Source: Pinus tabuliformis (Eukaryota > Streptophyta > Pinopsida > Pinales > Pinaceae). Taken from it: a stretch of 64,000 nucleotides of DNA. The DNA is taken from NCBI GenBank assembly GCA_031772625.1, contig CM062820.1, forward strand, positions 88,208,069-88,272,068, in the 5' to 3' direction. Below are positions 44,056 through 56,604 of this stretch, one piece after another. The notes under the pieces were generated by a model. It saw nothing but the letters and a program-made list of their open reading frames with translations, was not told the DNA's origin and made no database searches. A program made the translations under genes and the position numbers. Within the stretch, counting starts at the first letter, position 1. Each line of letters starts with the position of its first letter.

Positions 44056-46200
44056 TGTTGGCATTATGATGAATGTGTTGTACTTCATGGCAACCCACTT
44101 GTAGCATAACAACTCACTTATACATGGTAACTAGATGAATCTATAGAAGAGATATCAGATGTGACATAATGCATGACAGTAGTATTTACAAATGTTATGA
44201 AATGTAGGGCAGTTTTAAGGAATCAGTTCAGAAGGCATCTCTCTCAGATGAAAGATCACAGTATAGTAGGTAAACAGCAAGAATGAAAAAAGAAAGGTAT
44301 ACGCAGGTTCACTATATACAAAGTCGTGTATACAAAAAGGTATACGAAGGTTCACAATATACCAAGTTGCGTATACATGCAGGTTCACTATATAGAAAGG
44401 TGCGTACAACGTACACACGCTCTTTCACAGAAGGAAAGGCACGTACATGTCGGAAAACTATGTTTTGGTTCGTGGTGTTTGGACCATGGTATTTTGGTAT
44501 TGGTCCATGGTATTTGGTCCGAGGTATTGACCCCAAGTATTGGGTCCAATGTATTGGTCCTACGTGGTTTTGGACCATGGTATTGAGAGAGGCCTAAACC
44601 TATATAAGGAGAAGAAGATCATTAGGCCAAAGTGCAAGTGTGCAAGGATTGAATATCTGATGAAGTGTGAGATCCAGTATGCAGGTTATGGGTTTATGAT
44701 GCTTTGCTTGATCTGAGCCAAGGAGGAATCTCAACAGTTGATGGAGGACAAGATCTAATGATGGATCGGGATCTTATGGCTTGGAATGAATCATCTCTAT
44801 ATGGTTTGATCATGCTTTTTCTAGATCTGTATACTGATGCTTGTGATGTTCTGTAAATATTATGATTTGGGGATAACTGAAGTCTGGAATAGCTGCAAAA
44901 TTATGAATGAATATTTAAAGATGTATACGCAGGTCGTCTTTGATAAAAGCATGTATACACATAGGTTAGGCTCATCTAAGTAGCATATACCATATGAACT
45001 ATGATGTTTGAAGTTATAGGTGGTTCTGGTTGTTGATGCAAAGTTCTGAGTTCTGGTGACTATTTACTGGTGACAATATTCTGTATATTCAGATTGGTTG
45101 ATGGATGAGATCTAATAATGGATCGGGACCATAATGAATTATCTTTATGTGATCTGATGGACTAGATCTGGTTGCTAACACATGTATTATCCTTTTGTAT
45201 GTAATGGTCTGGGTATGTATGAAGTTGGGAAGTGCAGCGAAGTTATAAGTAAGTATTTGATGACATATACGCTGGTTCACTTTGGTGAAGTTGCGTATAC
45301 ATGCTGGTTTAGCTTTTCCAAGTAGCGTATGCACTCTGATGCATGGTTTTTGATGATAAAGTTGGCTCTGAATATCGTTGCAGAGTTCTGGGTTCTACTT
45401 TATGTTCTAGTGACTGTGTTTTAATGACAGGGTTTCAGTGATTAAGTTGTTGGGTGATTTAGAGAGTAATGATTGAGTATTTAATGAATGGGTAATGCAA
45501 TAGTTGTATTGCAGTGGTGATTGATTTTGAGCTTCAATGTTGTTGATGGGTCCAATATGAAAATTGGATGAAACGTGGCCTTTAGATTATGGTGTTGTGT
45601 TCCAAGAGTATCTAGTCTGAAAATTTATGAAACGTGCTACCTGGAGGAAGAAATAAGGTTGTAGCCTTCTGTAGGTTGGCACCTACGTACTAGTAAATAT
45701 ATAGGCTAGTACAAGAGCTAGGGGGTTGTAGCTCCCTTCAAGTAGAAGCTGGAGAATGAAAGAAGGTTGTAGCCTTCTGCAGGTAGAAGCCTGCATACAG
45801 GTATGAGTTTGCACCAATACATTGTGGTAAACAGATTTTCTTATGATTAAAAGAAGATAGAGATGATAACAGCAGGTGGTTTTTACCGACATTGGGTTTC
45901 CACCTTACATCTTGGTGTTCATGTGTGATGCTTATGTGTGATGGTTCTTTCTATTATTAACTGCACATGGTTACTGTTTAATGTTTAAATAAAGTACTGA
46001 TACTCAAATTAAAGATCAACATATGATCAATTAATAGAATCATTAGTTTGTTGGATATACGCTGGTTTCCTTAAACACAATTGCATACACGCGCGGGTTG
46101 CCTTCATTGAAGTAGAGTGTATGAAATTGAGTAAGAAATGAAAAATATTATTGACTTGACTAATACTGATTCACCCCCCGTCTCAGTATTATTTCCAACA
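44056..46200 (+). repeat. 3' LTR
   Basis: TGTTGGCATT..TTTCCAACA. It is the same layout as the 5' LTR with three minisatellite units instead of four. Its end is followed by the GATCT target duplication at 46201. Confidence 0.9.
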
Positions 46201-46417
46201 GATCTGTCCACCAGTATAGAGTACTTGCAAGAATAGCAGCAATTAGACCAATTGTGTTGGTGATCACATCAAAGAAATGATCTTGAGCATATGCCTTCAC
46301 AATCTCATTAGTAAAACTTCGACAATACATTACGAGGAACAACTTCACAAAAGTAACTGAAACCATAATTCCAACCACCCAATGCCATTTGTCACCATCT
46401 AAAGATAAACCATCCTC
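46201..46417 (-). pseudogene. MTP/CDF exon, copy B (interrupted by the LTR element)
   Basis: The minus strand reads DGDKWHWVVGIMVSVTFVKL then VMYCRSFTNEIVKAYAQDHF, with no stop (copy A has one at the Trp). The exon starts after a CCACAG acceptor at 46418-46419. The retrotransposon splits it within the codons after YWWTD; the rest of the exon (DPAGAIV-like) is at 38600-38615. Before the insertion this copy was better preserved than copy A. Confidence 0.85.
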
Positions 46418-47058
46418 CTGTGGAAATTTGGAAATAGAGTTGAAAAAAGTTAATTCCTTGTATGCAAATTGGAAAAATAGTTTATCTCTCAAAATACAAT
46501 ACACAAAATTCTGACCATAAGGTACATGATAGAGAAATCAACAGTATGATATGAAACATGGAGAAGAAAATCCATGGCTAATATGAGCTCAATATCAGGG
46601 TAACTTTTAAGACAAGGAGTAGGATTATAGCTACGCAAAGAAACAAGAGTATGTAAAAGGATTTATTAAAAACAAAACTGTAAGAATTAGCATACAAGTA
46701 GGTCCCGAGAAAGGTGCATGGGTTTTTGGTGTTTGGGTGTTGCAAGCCCATGTTTCCTTTTAATCTATATTCATAAGACTAGCATTTGTAAATAAATGGT
46801 TACTTGCAAGAGTTGATGTAAAGATAGGATGGTTTCTACTAATGGCCATACAATAAATCAAGTGAGAAAGCTTTTAATCTATATTTGAAAAATAGAAAGC
46901 ACTTCTGCCAGAGATCAGAGAATATATAAAACCATAAATGCAGGCTTTGCAAATTTCGTTTTCCTGTGAGGGATTATAGAAACTTCAAATGTAATAAGAA
47001 AATGTCCAAATAACTATTCTAATTTGACATTCACAATGAAAAATTCAAAGTATCTTAC

Positions 47059-47112
47059 AGTTCACTCAGGCTCACCAAACCTCTTTGGTAGTGAAACATC
47101 AGCATTTTTGAC
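47059..47112 (-). pseudogene. Unidentified 54-bp exon-like segment, copy B
   Basis: This is the counterpart of 9454-9507, reading VKNADVSLPKRFGEPE then a stop. Both splice signals are kept. Confidence 0.4.
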
Positions 47113-48119
47113 CTACAAAATCAAGAGCATATAGATTTTATTAATGTCTAAAATGGAGCCCCAAAAATTCCTTGTTCAGAAAGAAAGTTCAACTCCTAAG
47201 ACTTGCGGAAATATATGCTGCGTGATCTGTGTCCAGTTTGATATCAAGGAGTTCAGGACCAAATTGCAGCCAAAGAAATCATGGGTTGCATTGTACATGT
47301 ATGAGGGAGACTAAGACCTCTAGTCTAAGATGTAACATGCAGATTCAGCCCTGTTGTTTGGATGAAGTTTGATTTTTTTTCATTCTCCTATCTTTTTTTT
47401 TGTTTTCCTACAATGCTTTAATGGTTTTGACAATCATTCCACAACTTTCACTAACTTTGTGTGTAGGTGCAACTTCTGTAGTTGTAGAACTCTGACACTG
47501 CAAGCTTGATTCTGCAACAGTTGTTGTTTGACTCTACCTTGCCCATACTTGTGCCGTCCACCCAGAGAAAAAATTATGAACTCAATTATAACACAAATAT
47601 AACTCTAATTCTTTGTCAAGGGTTCATTCACTAGATTTCCTTGTTTGACATGGAATAGGAATTAAATTAGATCGAATTTATAGCTCCATTTTCTTCGATG
47701 TCGGCTTTTCATTGTCCTCCATTATTTATTAACAATCCATGGAGAAGTAAACAACTTTGGAAATTACTAATAGTTATAAGATGTTTGCAAGGCGTCTCCT
47801 CTCCATAGATACAATTTAGCTTTGAATGTTGTCAATCTGCTCCACTTTCTATTTGTTTTTAGTGGTCTAAAATGTGTTATTATCTCTTATTTGGCTCATA
47901 GCTATAACATCTTTTTGAGACATCGTCATCATATTAGCTTTTACTTACGTGTGACTATCATTACTCCTAGAGAAATGAATATCTAGTTCAGGAAGGCAAC
48001 CTAGACACCATGATACATAATGAATGCTACCTGATTTTACAAAATGGATTCGATATAGATTAGATTTAGATTTTGTGACAACATGAACACAAAATAGTAA
48101 GCTATTCTAATATAAATAC

Positions 48120-48298
48120 CTTCAGGTCGTTGAGATATCATCATTTGAATCTCAAGTGATGAGTGGCTAACCCAAGTAACAACACCAACAACTTTCGGGT
48201 CAGTATCTACATGGATTGGCTTTTTTCAACACAATCTTGTCAACTGATGATGTCACTAGTAACAATGGTCTTGTTTCATTGTCCTCATCAACACAGGG
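48120..48298 (-). pseudogene. Acyl-CoA thioesterase exon, copy B
   Basis: The minus strand reads CVDEDNETRPLLLVTSSVDK then IVLKK, with the same frame shift as copy A before VVGVVTWVSHSSLEIQMM. The acceptor CAG of copy A is AAA here, so splicing is lost as well. This confirms the frameshift predates the duplication and that copy B decayed further. Confidence 0.85.
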
Positions 48299-48825
48299 TT
48301 TCAAGAGAGGAAACCATTAATAATATAATGTAAAATTTTCCACTTTCAACAAAAACAAATTCTTGCACAGAAAACATTACATCTGCAACTTTCCCAATAG
48401 CATTTTTTATAAATCTAAACAATAGTACAAAATACAGATTCACATTCAACATTTTAGGGTTGCTAATTTTATTTTCTTCCAAAAATTGATTTGCAAGTGT
48501 CCATTTTTTAACAAAAATGGTTCACCTAGACTCTCTAGCATAAATTTCTATTTCTTAAATAATTGCCAAAATGTTATAGAAACTATATATAAAATCCTTG
48601 GAAACTTGAATATTTTGGCATAACTTTTTATAGTTGCCATTTTAAGTATCAGTAAGATTCACCAGCGTAAACAAACACTCTATTGAAGTGGAATTTCATT
48701 ACACTAAGTAGGTCCTATTTTTCAGTCTCTCTGATTTGAATGATTTTTAGTTTTTGAGGCAAGATCTTTGTGAAATTAAATATCAGTTTATTTCCTAATT
48801 GTTTTTTGGCATTTGGAACCATTTC

Positions 48826-49454
48826 TTTTTTTTCCCGTAGAAAAAGTCGTAATTTTATTCATTTGAAAAAATTACATTTTGTAGATGTATGAAGCATATG
48901 CAGATGGTTGTTCTTGTAATGGCGGGAAACAACAGAAAATAGAAAATAGAAAAATATAAGTTCCAGCTAGCCTATACTTTCCGGCCCTTCTTCTTCTCCA
49001 CTCGTCTCCAACCTCCAGTCTCGAGAGTGGGTGTAATAATAGCTAGCTGGTTTTCCATTGGGATCAATGGAAGTTCTTTGTCAGATTCCAAGCCCTCTGA
49101 TCCATGGGTTAGTTTGATGCTGCTTACTTCCATTTGCGGTTCTTGTTGCAGATCTGAAATGTGTGGCCCAAAATGAGTAACTGGGGCATTCTCTTCCTGA
49201 GTGTATTTCTGTCTCATTTGAGTATCAGGTTCTATCTGGTTCTCTGTAGGATCCATGTTCATGTCTTCTTCTTCCAACGGGTTGGTACGCTGCCACCCTT
49301 TGGCCTTTTTTTGTTGTTTCTTGGTTCTCTTGGGGTCTTTTCGAGCCAATGGGGAATCATATTGAAGGTGCCCTATTTGCATGCAACCTCGGCAACGAAA
49401 CGTTGTGTTCTCATAGTCAAGTGGTTGTATCCGCTGAGAATTATTGAAGTTCAA
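48826..49454 (-). mobile_element. LINE-type retroposon carrying an ORF1 C-terminus, copy B only
   Basis: This 629-bp insertion is absent from copy A and is flanked by perfect 16-bp direct repeats CATTTGGAACCATTTC (48810-48825 and 49455-49470). On the minus strand it ends in a run of eight A next to one repeat. Long target duplication, A-tail and 5' truncation are the marks of L1-type target-primed insertion. It carries the end of an ORF1-like gene and then about 140 bp of 3' sequence, with no ORF2. Confidence 0.85.
48972..49450 (-). pseudogene. LINE ORF1-like fragment with altered zinc knuckle
   Basis: The minus-strand frame runs RIQPLDYENTTFRCRGCMQI then GHLQYDSPLARKD. This is the zinc-knuckle region of plant L1 ORF1 (DUF4283-type) proteins, except that the last Cys of C-x2-C-x4-H-x4-C is Ser. 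A long polar tail follows, ending GGWRRVEKKKGRKV before the stop. The 5' end is cut by the insertion boundary; the ATG at 49472 lies in the target site and is not the native start. ORF2 should follow ORF1 in a LINE but is missing. Confidence 0.75.
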
Positions 49455-50907
49455 CATTTGGAACCATTTCATTTTGTCAAATGAATTAGTTCTGAAAAAG
49501 GGTAAATTAATAAATTATAAATATTTACAGTCAACAAAAAGAACTAATGAACTCAGGAAAGAGAGGCCTTGGTGGGTTCATGTGAGTCCAGGAAAATTGT
49601 GGTGGAATAAGGCATGTTGTAGACCAACAATCGTCTAAGGTTGTGTTGCAGACTTCACATTCCAAACATATTAACCATAAAATGGCCATGAGATTGGAAA
49701 ACTTTTAAACATAAATTTTGCAAATAAAAAATCTGTAAACTCCAAACAAAAAAGATAGTTAGCTTAAAAATCAAGATATTCCCTCCAAGGGCAATCCAAA
49801 TACAAACCACACAATGTTGAAACAAGCATCTAGTCCCTGTGAGAAGGCTTCTTCTTGGCAGCCAAGTCCATGGGGCTTCATGAGAGGTATTCCCAAGAAT
49901 CATAAGAGTTTTAATACCTTGGTGACTAGTATTTGACACTCTGTGGGTCATGTTGAAATATTTTATTTCCAATAGGTGAGGCAGCATTGTTGCTTACATG
50001 GAGTGAGCACCATCATAACCATGCAAGAGTCACCACACAAAACTCCAAATGCTACATGACAAAAAAATATGGTCTTTTTATTAGCTTGCTACCTTGAAGC
50101 AAAGAGGCAAAACTAGGGAGAGTTGAGAGTCGAGACAACCAAAGTTCTAGCAGCATGATGGCTTCATACCCAATTTCTCTGCCAGCAATTGCTTCACCAT
50201 TTTCCCTTTGAGTCTTAACAAAATATAACAATGTTGGCTAAACATTGTTAACCTAGAAGGTATCAACAAATTCTTTGTGGGGCCTTCCCTCTGTTTGGGC
50301 CATTTAGTAACAATTTAACAACTTTTTAATATATGGTGGAACAATTAGGTGTGGAAATAAAAAGATATTCCTCCATAGACGTGAGAAAGAGGGACCTTAC
50401 CTCTATTGTGATTTTTGTAAATATGGATTGTGTGAAATTTTCCAGCATATGAAACCCCTAAAATAATGAAACCAATCCCAGTCTACTGTGGGGTGTAGGT
50501 GCTACTAGAATTTTGTTATTGTCATATGCTTTTAACATGAAGTAGAAACTATGTCTTGATTTAGGAATTTTCCAGTCATTCAAGAAAACTTGACAAAAAT
50601 GTGAAGCCATTCAAAATCTTCTACGTGCAAAACAGTTGTATTTTACGCTATTCTAGAAACACCCCAATCATACATACTTGTTGGTTCATCTGTTTAATGA
50701 GAGTTTCCATCTAATGCTTCCAGTTTCAAACCTTAAAAATAGTTAAATCTTTATTAATCTAAAACTCAATCAAATTGATAACCTGGAACCATTATCAAAC
50801 ATCCTGAAACAATTAATGGTAATGTTAAAAATTTAAATAAAAAGATGAAAATTTAAGCATTTAACAATACCATTAATCACATAGCATTATTAGGGCCTTA
50901 GGGTTGA

Positions 50908-51206
50908 ATATTAGGCTTCCCTTTCATAAATTATTACTTTTTTTTTAATTTTGTTCTGAGGGTCCTTGGTTGCAATGTACAGAACTTGCCAGCCTTGTAT
51001 AGAACAAGCCCTTTTGGTGAAAAAAGACCAGTTTGGTACAGAACTAGCAAGTTTCATACACCCTACAGTTGAATTAGGTTGCCCCGTTCATAAATTGTTG
51101 TTTAAAAAAATAAAAAATTGCATTCAGTGGGTCCTTGGTTGCATTGTATAGAGTCAACTTGTTACGTACAAAACTTGCCGATTTAGTGAAAAAAGGTTGA
51201 TCCAGT
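50908..51206 (+). repeat. Two-unit imperfect tandem repeat, copy B
   Basis: This is the counterpart of 12685-12995, with the same two units and small changes. Confidence 0.6.
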
Positions 51207-51789
51207 ACTGAACCAGCCTTTTTTGATTTTGTGCCACGAGTGAAACCAACTAGTTCCACCAATTCCAGTCCAGTTCTGATAACTCAAAGAGACATGAGAT
51301 GGGATGTTTCCCAAGAAATGGGGATAATTTTTGTTTTGTGGTGACACATGGGCACTTCCCCAAAAACATTGGGGTGCCTCCCCCAAATTAACTTTTCCCA
51401 ATGGCCTTTGTAAGAGGTAAAAGAACACAAAATAGTGTGATTGTTACAACTTACATGCAAATGTCAAAATTTATTATGAATATTATCCCCTTTGTTGAGG
51501 ACACTGAATTTTCCCACGGCATTTCCTAAAATTTGGGGGATTTCTCCACATGTCCCTGGGATGCGTTTACCCATCCTTTGTCCCCATGTCCCCATGTCCT
51601 AGAAACATGGTCACAGGCTTACAAGTTCTTTGATACACTAATTTCTAGACCGACAACAAATGAACTAAAGAAATTTCCATGTTCATGCAAGACATGATAA
51701 ATAACACATCTAAATAAACACTTGTACTACTAAAAAAATTTACCTCAACACCCAAGCAGACTTTTAGATTCTAGAATCGAACAACAATG

Positions 51790-51990
51790 CTCACCATTAA
51801 ATAACACCCCTCCTCAAACTTCTCTAGAAAACTAGCCACCCATATATCTGCATTTTCAACCCACTCACTATGATCTATTCCAGCTCTTGGGGCAACGATA
51901 TGTAACTGCAAATGTACATATTTTTCATTAATAAGACTGAAAACTTTCAAAAATCCAACAAAAGTAGAGAATGATTCTCACAGTGGTCTT
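51790..51990 (-). pseudogene. Unidentified exon-like segment B1 (frameshifted)
   Basis: This is the counterpart of 13575-13774. Sequence is alike but the reading frame is broken near the start (TCTCTACTTTTGTTGG region). Confidence 0.4.
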
Positions 51991-52094
51991 CCTGCTAAAA
52001 TAAGGAATCCAATCAAATAACCATGTAAATGAATTGACTTAATTTGCATAAACTCAAAGAAAGACATCAAGTGAAAAAGTACCAAACAACATAC

Positions 52095-52175
52095 CTTTTT
52101 CCCTACACACTCTTGTTGCTCCTTCACCTTCTGACGCAATTTAGTTATGCTCATGTTGACCATCAATTTCTTTTC
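52095..52175 (-). pseudogene. Unidentified 81-bp exon-like segment B2
   Basis: This is the counterpart of 13876-13956, still 27 codons in frame (KKLMVNMSITKLRQKVKEQQ), with GTATG donor and TGCAG acceptor. Confidence 0.5.
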
Positions 52176-53008
52176 CTGCAAAAAAACACAAGAATATTGA
52201 TTACAACATTATCATAAATGTAAATCTTATATGGCCATTGTAAGGAAACACATGCCATCCTATAGGATGGCAAACATAAACCCGTACTTTCTTTCCCAAA
52301 GGCACAAGTACTTTTAAGCACAAAATGTCACACATGCTCTATATTAGAAACAATTCAGTCTGCATTTCTTGGAAAATGCCTTTAGAGACCAATTAATTGT
52401 TACTCATATAGGAAAACCACCCATTATGCAATCTCTCATAATGTGAAAAAATCCATGCCATGTTGCCATAAACACCACAGAAATCATTTATAAGTAATGT
52501 AAGGCCCCATTTGTATTTAGGAAAACGGCTACAGAAGAAGTGTTGTGGAATTATTTGGAGATTCATGATAAAGGTAATGATTGGAAGCCCATAACACAGA
52601 TGTGCTTGTTACAAACCATACAAAAACTGAACAAATAAATAGTTTACTTTAGTCATAGATAGAGATAATGAAGATAACCTGAGGAAGAACAACAATGAAG
52701 AGGAGGGAATGGTAATATATTATAGTATAACACTATCAAGCATCAAAAAACTACAACACATATCAATGTGGGACATAAATGAAGAAAGTTGAAGAGCAAC
52801 TTGAAATTTGGTCCAGAAAGGAAATTTAGCTTGCATTCTTAATTGTCTTTCCCATTAAGCTGTGCATATTAGACCTCTTTCTATTGGATAATCATGATCA
52901 ATGATACCTAAGAGATACACTTTAGCATGTTGAGCAAAGTTTGATAATATTAACCTCATCAAGAAGTCTTTGGCTAATTTGAATTTCAAAAGTTCAGAGC
53001 ACTTTATA

Positions 53009-53300
53009 AGGTCTTTGAACTTCACAGATGATATTTCTGATCAGTTTTTAATTGGTAAATTTCCTAAATTCACAACCTCAGTACTAAGTAGGTAATTAAA
53101 TCTTTACATCTATCTCAATTTCTCTGTGTTTTTTAACTTTGGCCTTTTTGAATTTGAAAAGTTCAAAGTTGCAAAACACAGACGAATTGTGATAGATGTA
53201 AAGATTTAAGTGCCTACTTAGTACTGAGGTTGTGAAGCTATAAAATTTACCAATGAACAACTGATCATAAATATTACCTGTGAAGTTCTGAGACCTTATA
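53009..53300. mobile_element. Foldback/MITE-like inverted repeat, copy B
   Basis: This is the counterpart of 14787-15130 with a slightly shorter centre (one inner 'gttgcaaaacacag' repeat fewer). Confidence 0.6.
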
Positions 53301-53337
53301 AAATCCAACTAATTTTAAGTTGCAGGATTAAACTAAC

Positions 53338-53425
53338 CTTCACATAGCTAACTCCAAGGTCCTTCCTTGTGTAACCTCGAGCCAATTTGTGCATTACATA
53401 TCCATTATAGTGTTTCAGCATGCAC
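53338..53425 (-). pseudogene. Unidentified exon-like segment B3
   Basis: This is the counterpart of 15163-15250, reading [20 protein letters not shown] then SYVK to a GTTAGT donor. It is open in both copies. Confidence 0.45.
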
Positions 53426-53429
53426 ATTA

Positions 53430-56101
53430 TGATATCTGATGTTGAGATACGATAAGTACATTTTGTTTCCTTAAATTTTCCAATTGATTTGATTTGAAGA
53501 ACATATGTTTTGAAAATTATTTTAGGCCAATAATGATTGATGAAATCACTAATTCAGAAAAGTATAATATGAGTTACCTTAGAAATTGCAACTATTACTT
53601 ACATATTCATACACATCATTTCCTGCTCCACTTGCATCATCATATATGTAGAAAAATAGTATAAGAAAATTCAGAAAAAAAAAAATAAAAAAAAAAATGA
53701 CCTGTTATGGAAAGGTACAAGAATTTAAGAGTTGATTCTGCAGGTTATGATCATTCCTAGCACCACTTGAAATAAATCTTACTTCCATATCAAACAAAGT
53801 TATCATGCAAAAATATTACAAAAAATTCAATTCTTACATGAACATGGAAATTACAAAAACCCTTGTGCCTAATTAACACTGGGTATTCTTCAAGTAAACC
53901 AAACCAGGTACCTAATTAATACAAATCTTGTTGATTTATAGATGAAAAACCAGAATTATAGGTTAAGAATGGCTTATAGATTTATAGATTTATATATGAA
54001 TGGCTTAATTGTTTTGTGGTTATTTCCCTCTCAGAGGGTTATAACATGTAAAACTTCTTGTGATGACCCAATACCTATTTCTTTGTGGTGCTAGTTCCTA
54101 TGATTGCCCAAATATTGATTTCAGCATGGCATCAAATTGCCTGTGAGGTTAACTCCTTTCTGTTCAAAGATCGAGGTAGCTTACAATAGCTACAATGTGC
54201 TTTCTTCTCCTTGTGAAGTGTTTTTCTCTTATTTTATGATAAGACTTGGTAGTTGTTGAGTATTCAATGAGATTTAGAACCATTATTTCCATTCTAGAAT
54301 CAAACCTATTGAGCTCCTATTAATTGCTCTTAAAGATCCAATCCTACTCCCCATTTTCAGTAAAATCAGTGCATCGTGGAATTTTGATTGTTCCATTGCA
54401 TCCAAAGTAATCCTTTAAGTCATATATGTCTTTCACTTCATCAAAAAGTATTTGTTTGCCTAAAATCTAAAGATTTCCTCATGTCCATCCATTTAAAATG
54501 TGGTAATGGTAACAAAATTTTGATTTTATAAAGATTTGTTTTGGTATTAGTCTTGTAATTACATAGTTATTTTGGCTTTCTTAATGCCTTATTTTGGTGT
54601 TCCCTAATATTGTTTGGCAATGCACTGTTGTTTTAGATCTCTTAGACCTCTGTTGTTCACAAACCTCGAGGTCCTCACTAGCTTTCTGACAGTCCTTGAC
54701 TTTATTTCCTCACCTTTTTCTAGCAATATTTTTTTCTTGGTTCCAGGCTCCTCCCACAACATAGTTCTCTTTGTAGTAGTCTTGCCACATTTCTCCTTGT
54801 GGATATTGTTTTCTATCAAAATACCCCACCCCACCACTCCCCCCCCCAACCTCCTTTTCAGCCATCCATGCCAATGGAAGCATCCTCCTTGGTAACAATG
54901 CCCTCCCTGTAGACAACAATTTCCTTAGTAATACCATTACTTCAATCACATTGCCCATAGTTGGTAATTCTTAGAGATCGCACCTCTTCAAGCATTAATC
55001 TTACCTACAAACTAAACATCACTGTTTGTTTTCCAAACCAAACACTTTGACCATACACCCCTACCACATGGAGACAACCTATGGCTAAAGCTAACAGGCA
55101 CATCTATCACCTTGCCAAGTGGAAACACTGTATTGCCAAGCTAATAGGCATGTCAAACACCTTGCAAAGTGGGATGAGCTAAACTCTTCCCTGCAAACAA
55201 CTAGAAGACGACAAGAGCATGTTGACTACCATGCAAAGTAACACATCAACATCCTAATAGCATTACCTGCCACATGGTACAAACATTGCCTTCTATGGCA
55301 ACAATTACAAGACAACTGTCATGTCACCTACCACATGCCATCACTAGAGCAGTGCCACTTTTTCAAGCATGTGATTTGATAAAGACACATCACTTTGCTA
55401 TGAGTCATTGCCATGTGCTACTATGTCATCTATGATCTACCACATCAACATTTTGGAGAACCCCTTTCATTGAACTTTCAATTTTTGACGGTGATTTCAA
55501 ACATGCAAAGTCCACTTCAAGTGCAATTTTTTGCAGAGAGTGTTTTTTCATTCTCTATGTAGTGGTGCAGTTAGTTTCTGGAAATTTCATTGTGTGGTGC
55601 TTGCTACTACTCAGTTTTCTAAGGAAACCCCTTCTAATCCTCATTTCTGGACCTTTTGAAGTGCAAGTATTTAGTCATACAAGCAATTTTTGTAGTATCA
55701 TTTATTGAATGTACATATTTTTCATGCACTTTACATTGGTGCAATCAGGTTTTGTATTTATATGAATGTATCTCACCTAATCAGTGTTTATTATTACTTG
55801 TCGAATATCTATTTAGAAGTTTGGGAATGTTTAGGATCACTTTGGGTACATAAATTGCACCTTTGGATGCCTCAAAGAAAGCCAAGTGAGATAAGATAGT
55901 CAATGAAGCTCTTGGACTCTGGCATGTCTCTTTGTGAAGAGTTGTTTCCTCTTTGAAACATTGATACTCCCTTTAACACAACATGGATTTTGTCACCACT
56001 TGTCCTTGATGATTGACTGTTATGCATTCTCTTAACATGATGACTTTTGATAGAAATGATTCCTTGTTCAATTCATTCTGAAGCTTACAACCCAATCTAA
56101 A
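53430..56101. other. Non-coding part of copy B
   Basis: This matches 15260-17960 of copy A. ORFs such as 54604-54895 on both strands are not kept in a consistent frame between copies and have no motif I recognise. Confidence 0.4.
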
Positions 56102-56224
56102 CTAATGAATGGAGTTCCAAGTGATGTGTCCATGAAAACTAACCTACTGAATGGAGTTCCAAGTGATGTGTCCATGAAAACTAACCTAATGAATGGAGTT
56201 CCAAGTGATGTGTCCATGAAAACT
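56102..56224 (+). repeat. Three-unit 42-bp tandem array, copy B only
   Basis: Units starting CTAATGAATGGAGTTCCAAG (or CTACTGAAT) lie at 56102, 56144 and 56186. Copy A has a single unit near 17970, so the array arose after duplication. Confidence 0.9.
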
Positions 56225-56604
56225 CAGGAAAGTTATTACTCAATACTAAAATCACGAGCGTTTATGATGCCTACCTAAAAGGCGTAACATTATATCCCTC
56301 AAGTCATGTCCTATAAATGCTAATGGAATCAGAAAAAGGGAAGTAATTGGAAAGGTTAAAGTTGAAGATGAATATCAAAAGGATTTCTATATGCATTTAT
56401 AATTTCAATATTTTTACAAATCCTGTAGTCCTTTTCTTGAAATCTTTACAAAAATTTGTTGTAATATATTGCAAGTATTTAAATTTTCAAACAATGCAAC
56501 TATAAAAGATGTAATGTTATTATGATGTGGGGTGACTTTTGTGTAAAAGATGTAATGCAATTGCCAAAAGCAAAGAACAATACAACCCTATGGAAAATTA
56601 ACAT

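Larger units (their letters stand above)
38621..46200 (+). mobile_element. Non-autonomous copia-type LTR retrotransposon with gag only (SIRE-like)
   Basis: The 7580-bp element has LTRs of 2163 and 2145 bp, both TGTTGG..CAACA or AACA, a 5-bp target duplication GATCT, an initiator-Met primer site and a polypurine tract. The 3.27-kb interior holds one gag-like ORF and no protease, integrase, RT or RNase H. Repeated GGGGGAG tracts near the 3' end and very long LTRs with palindromes are traits of SIRE/Maximus copia elements. It lies inside the MTP exon of copy B. Over the first 190 bp the LTRs differ at roughly 15 positions by eye, so the insertion is not young, but it came after the A/B duplication. 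Confidence 0.9.
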
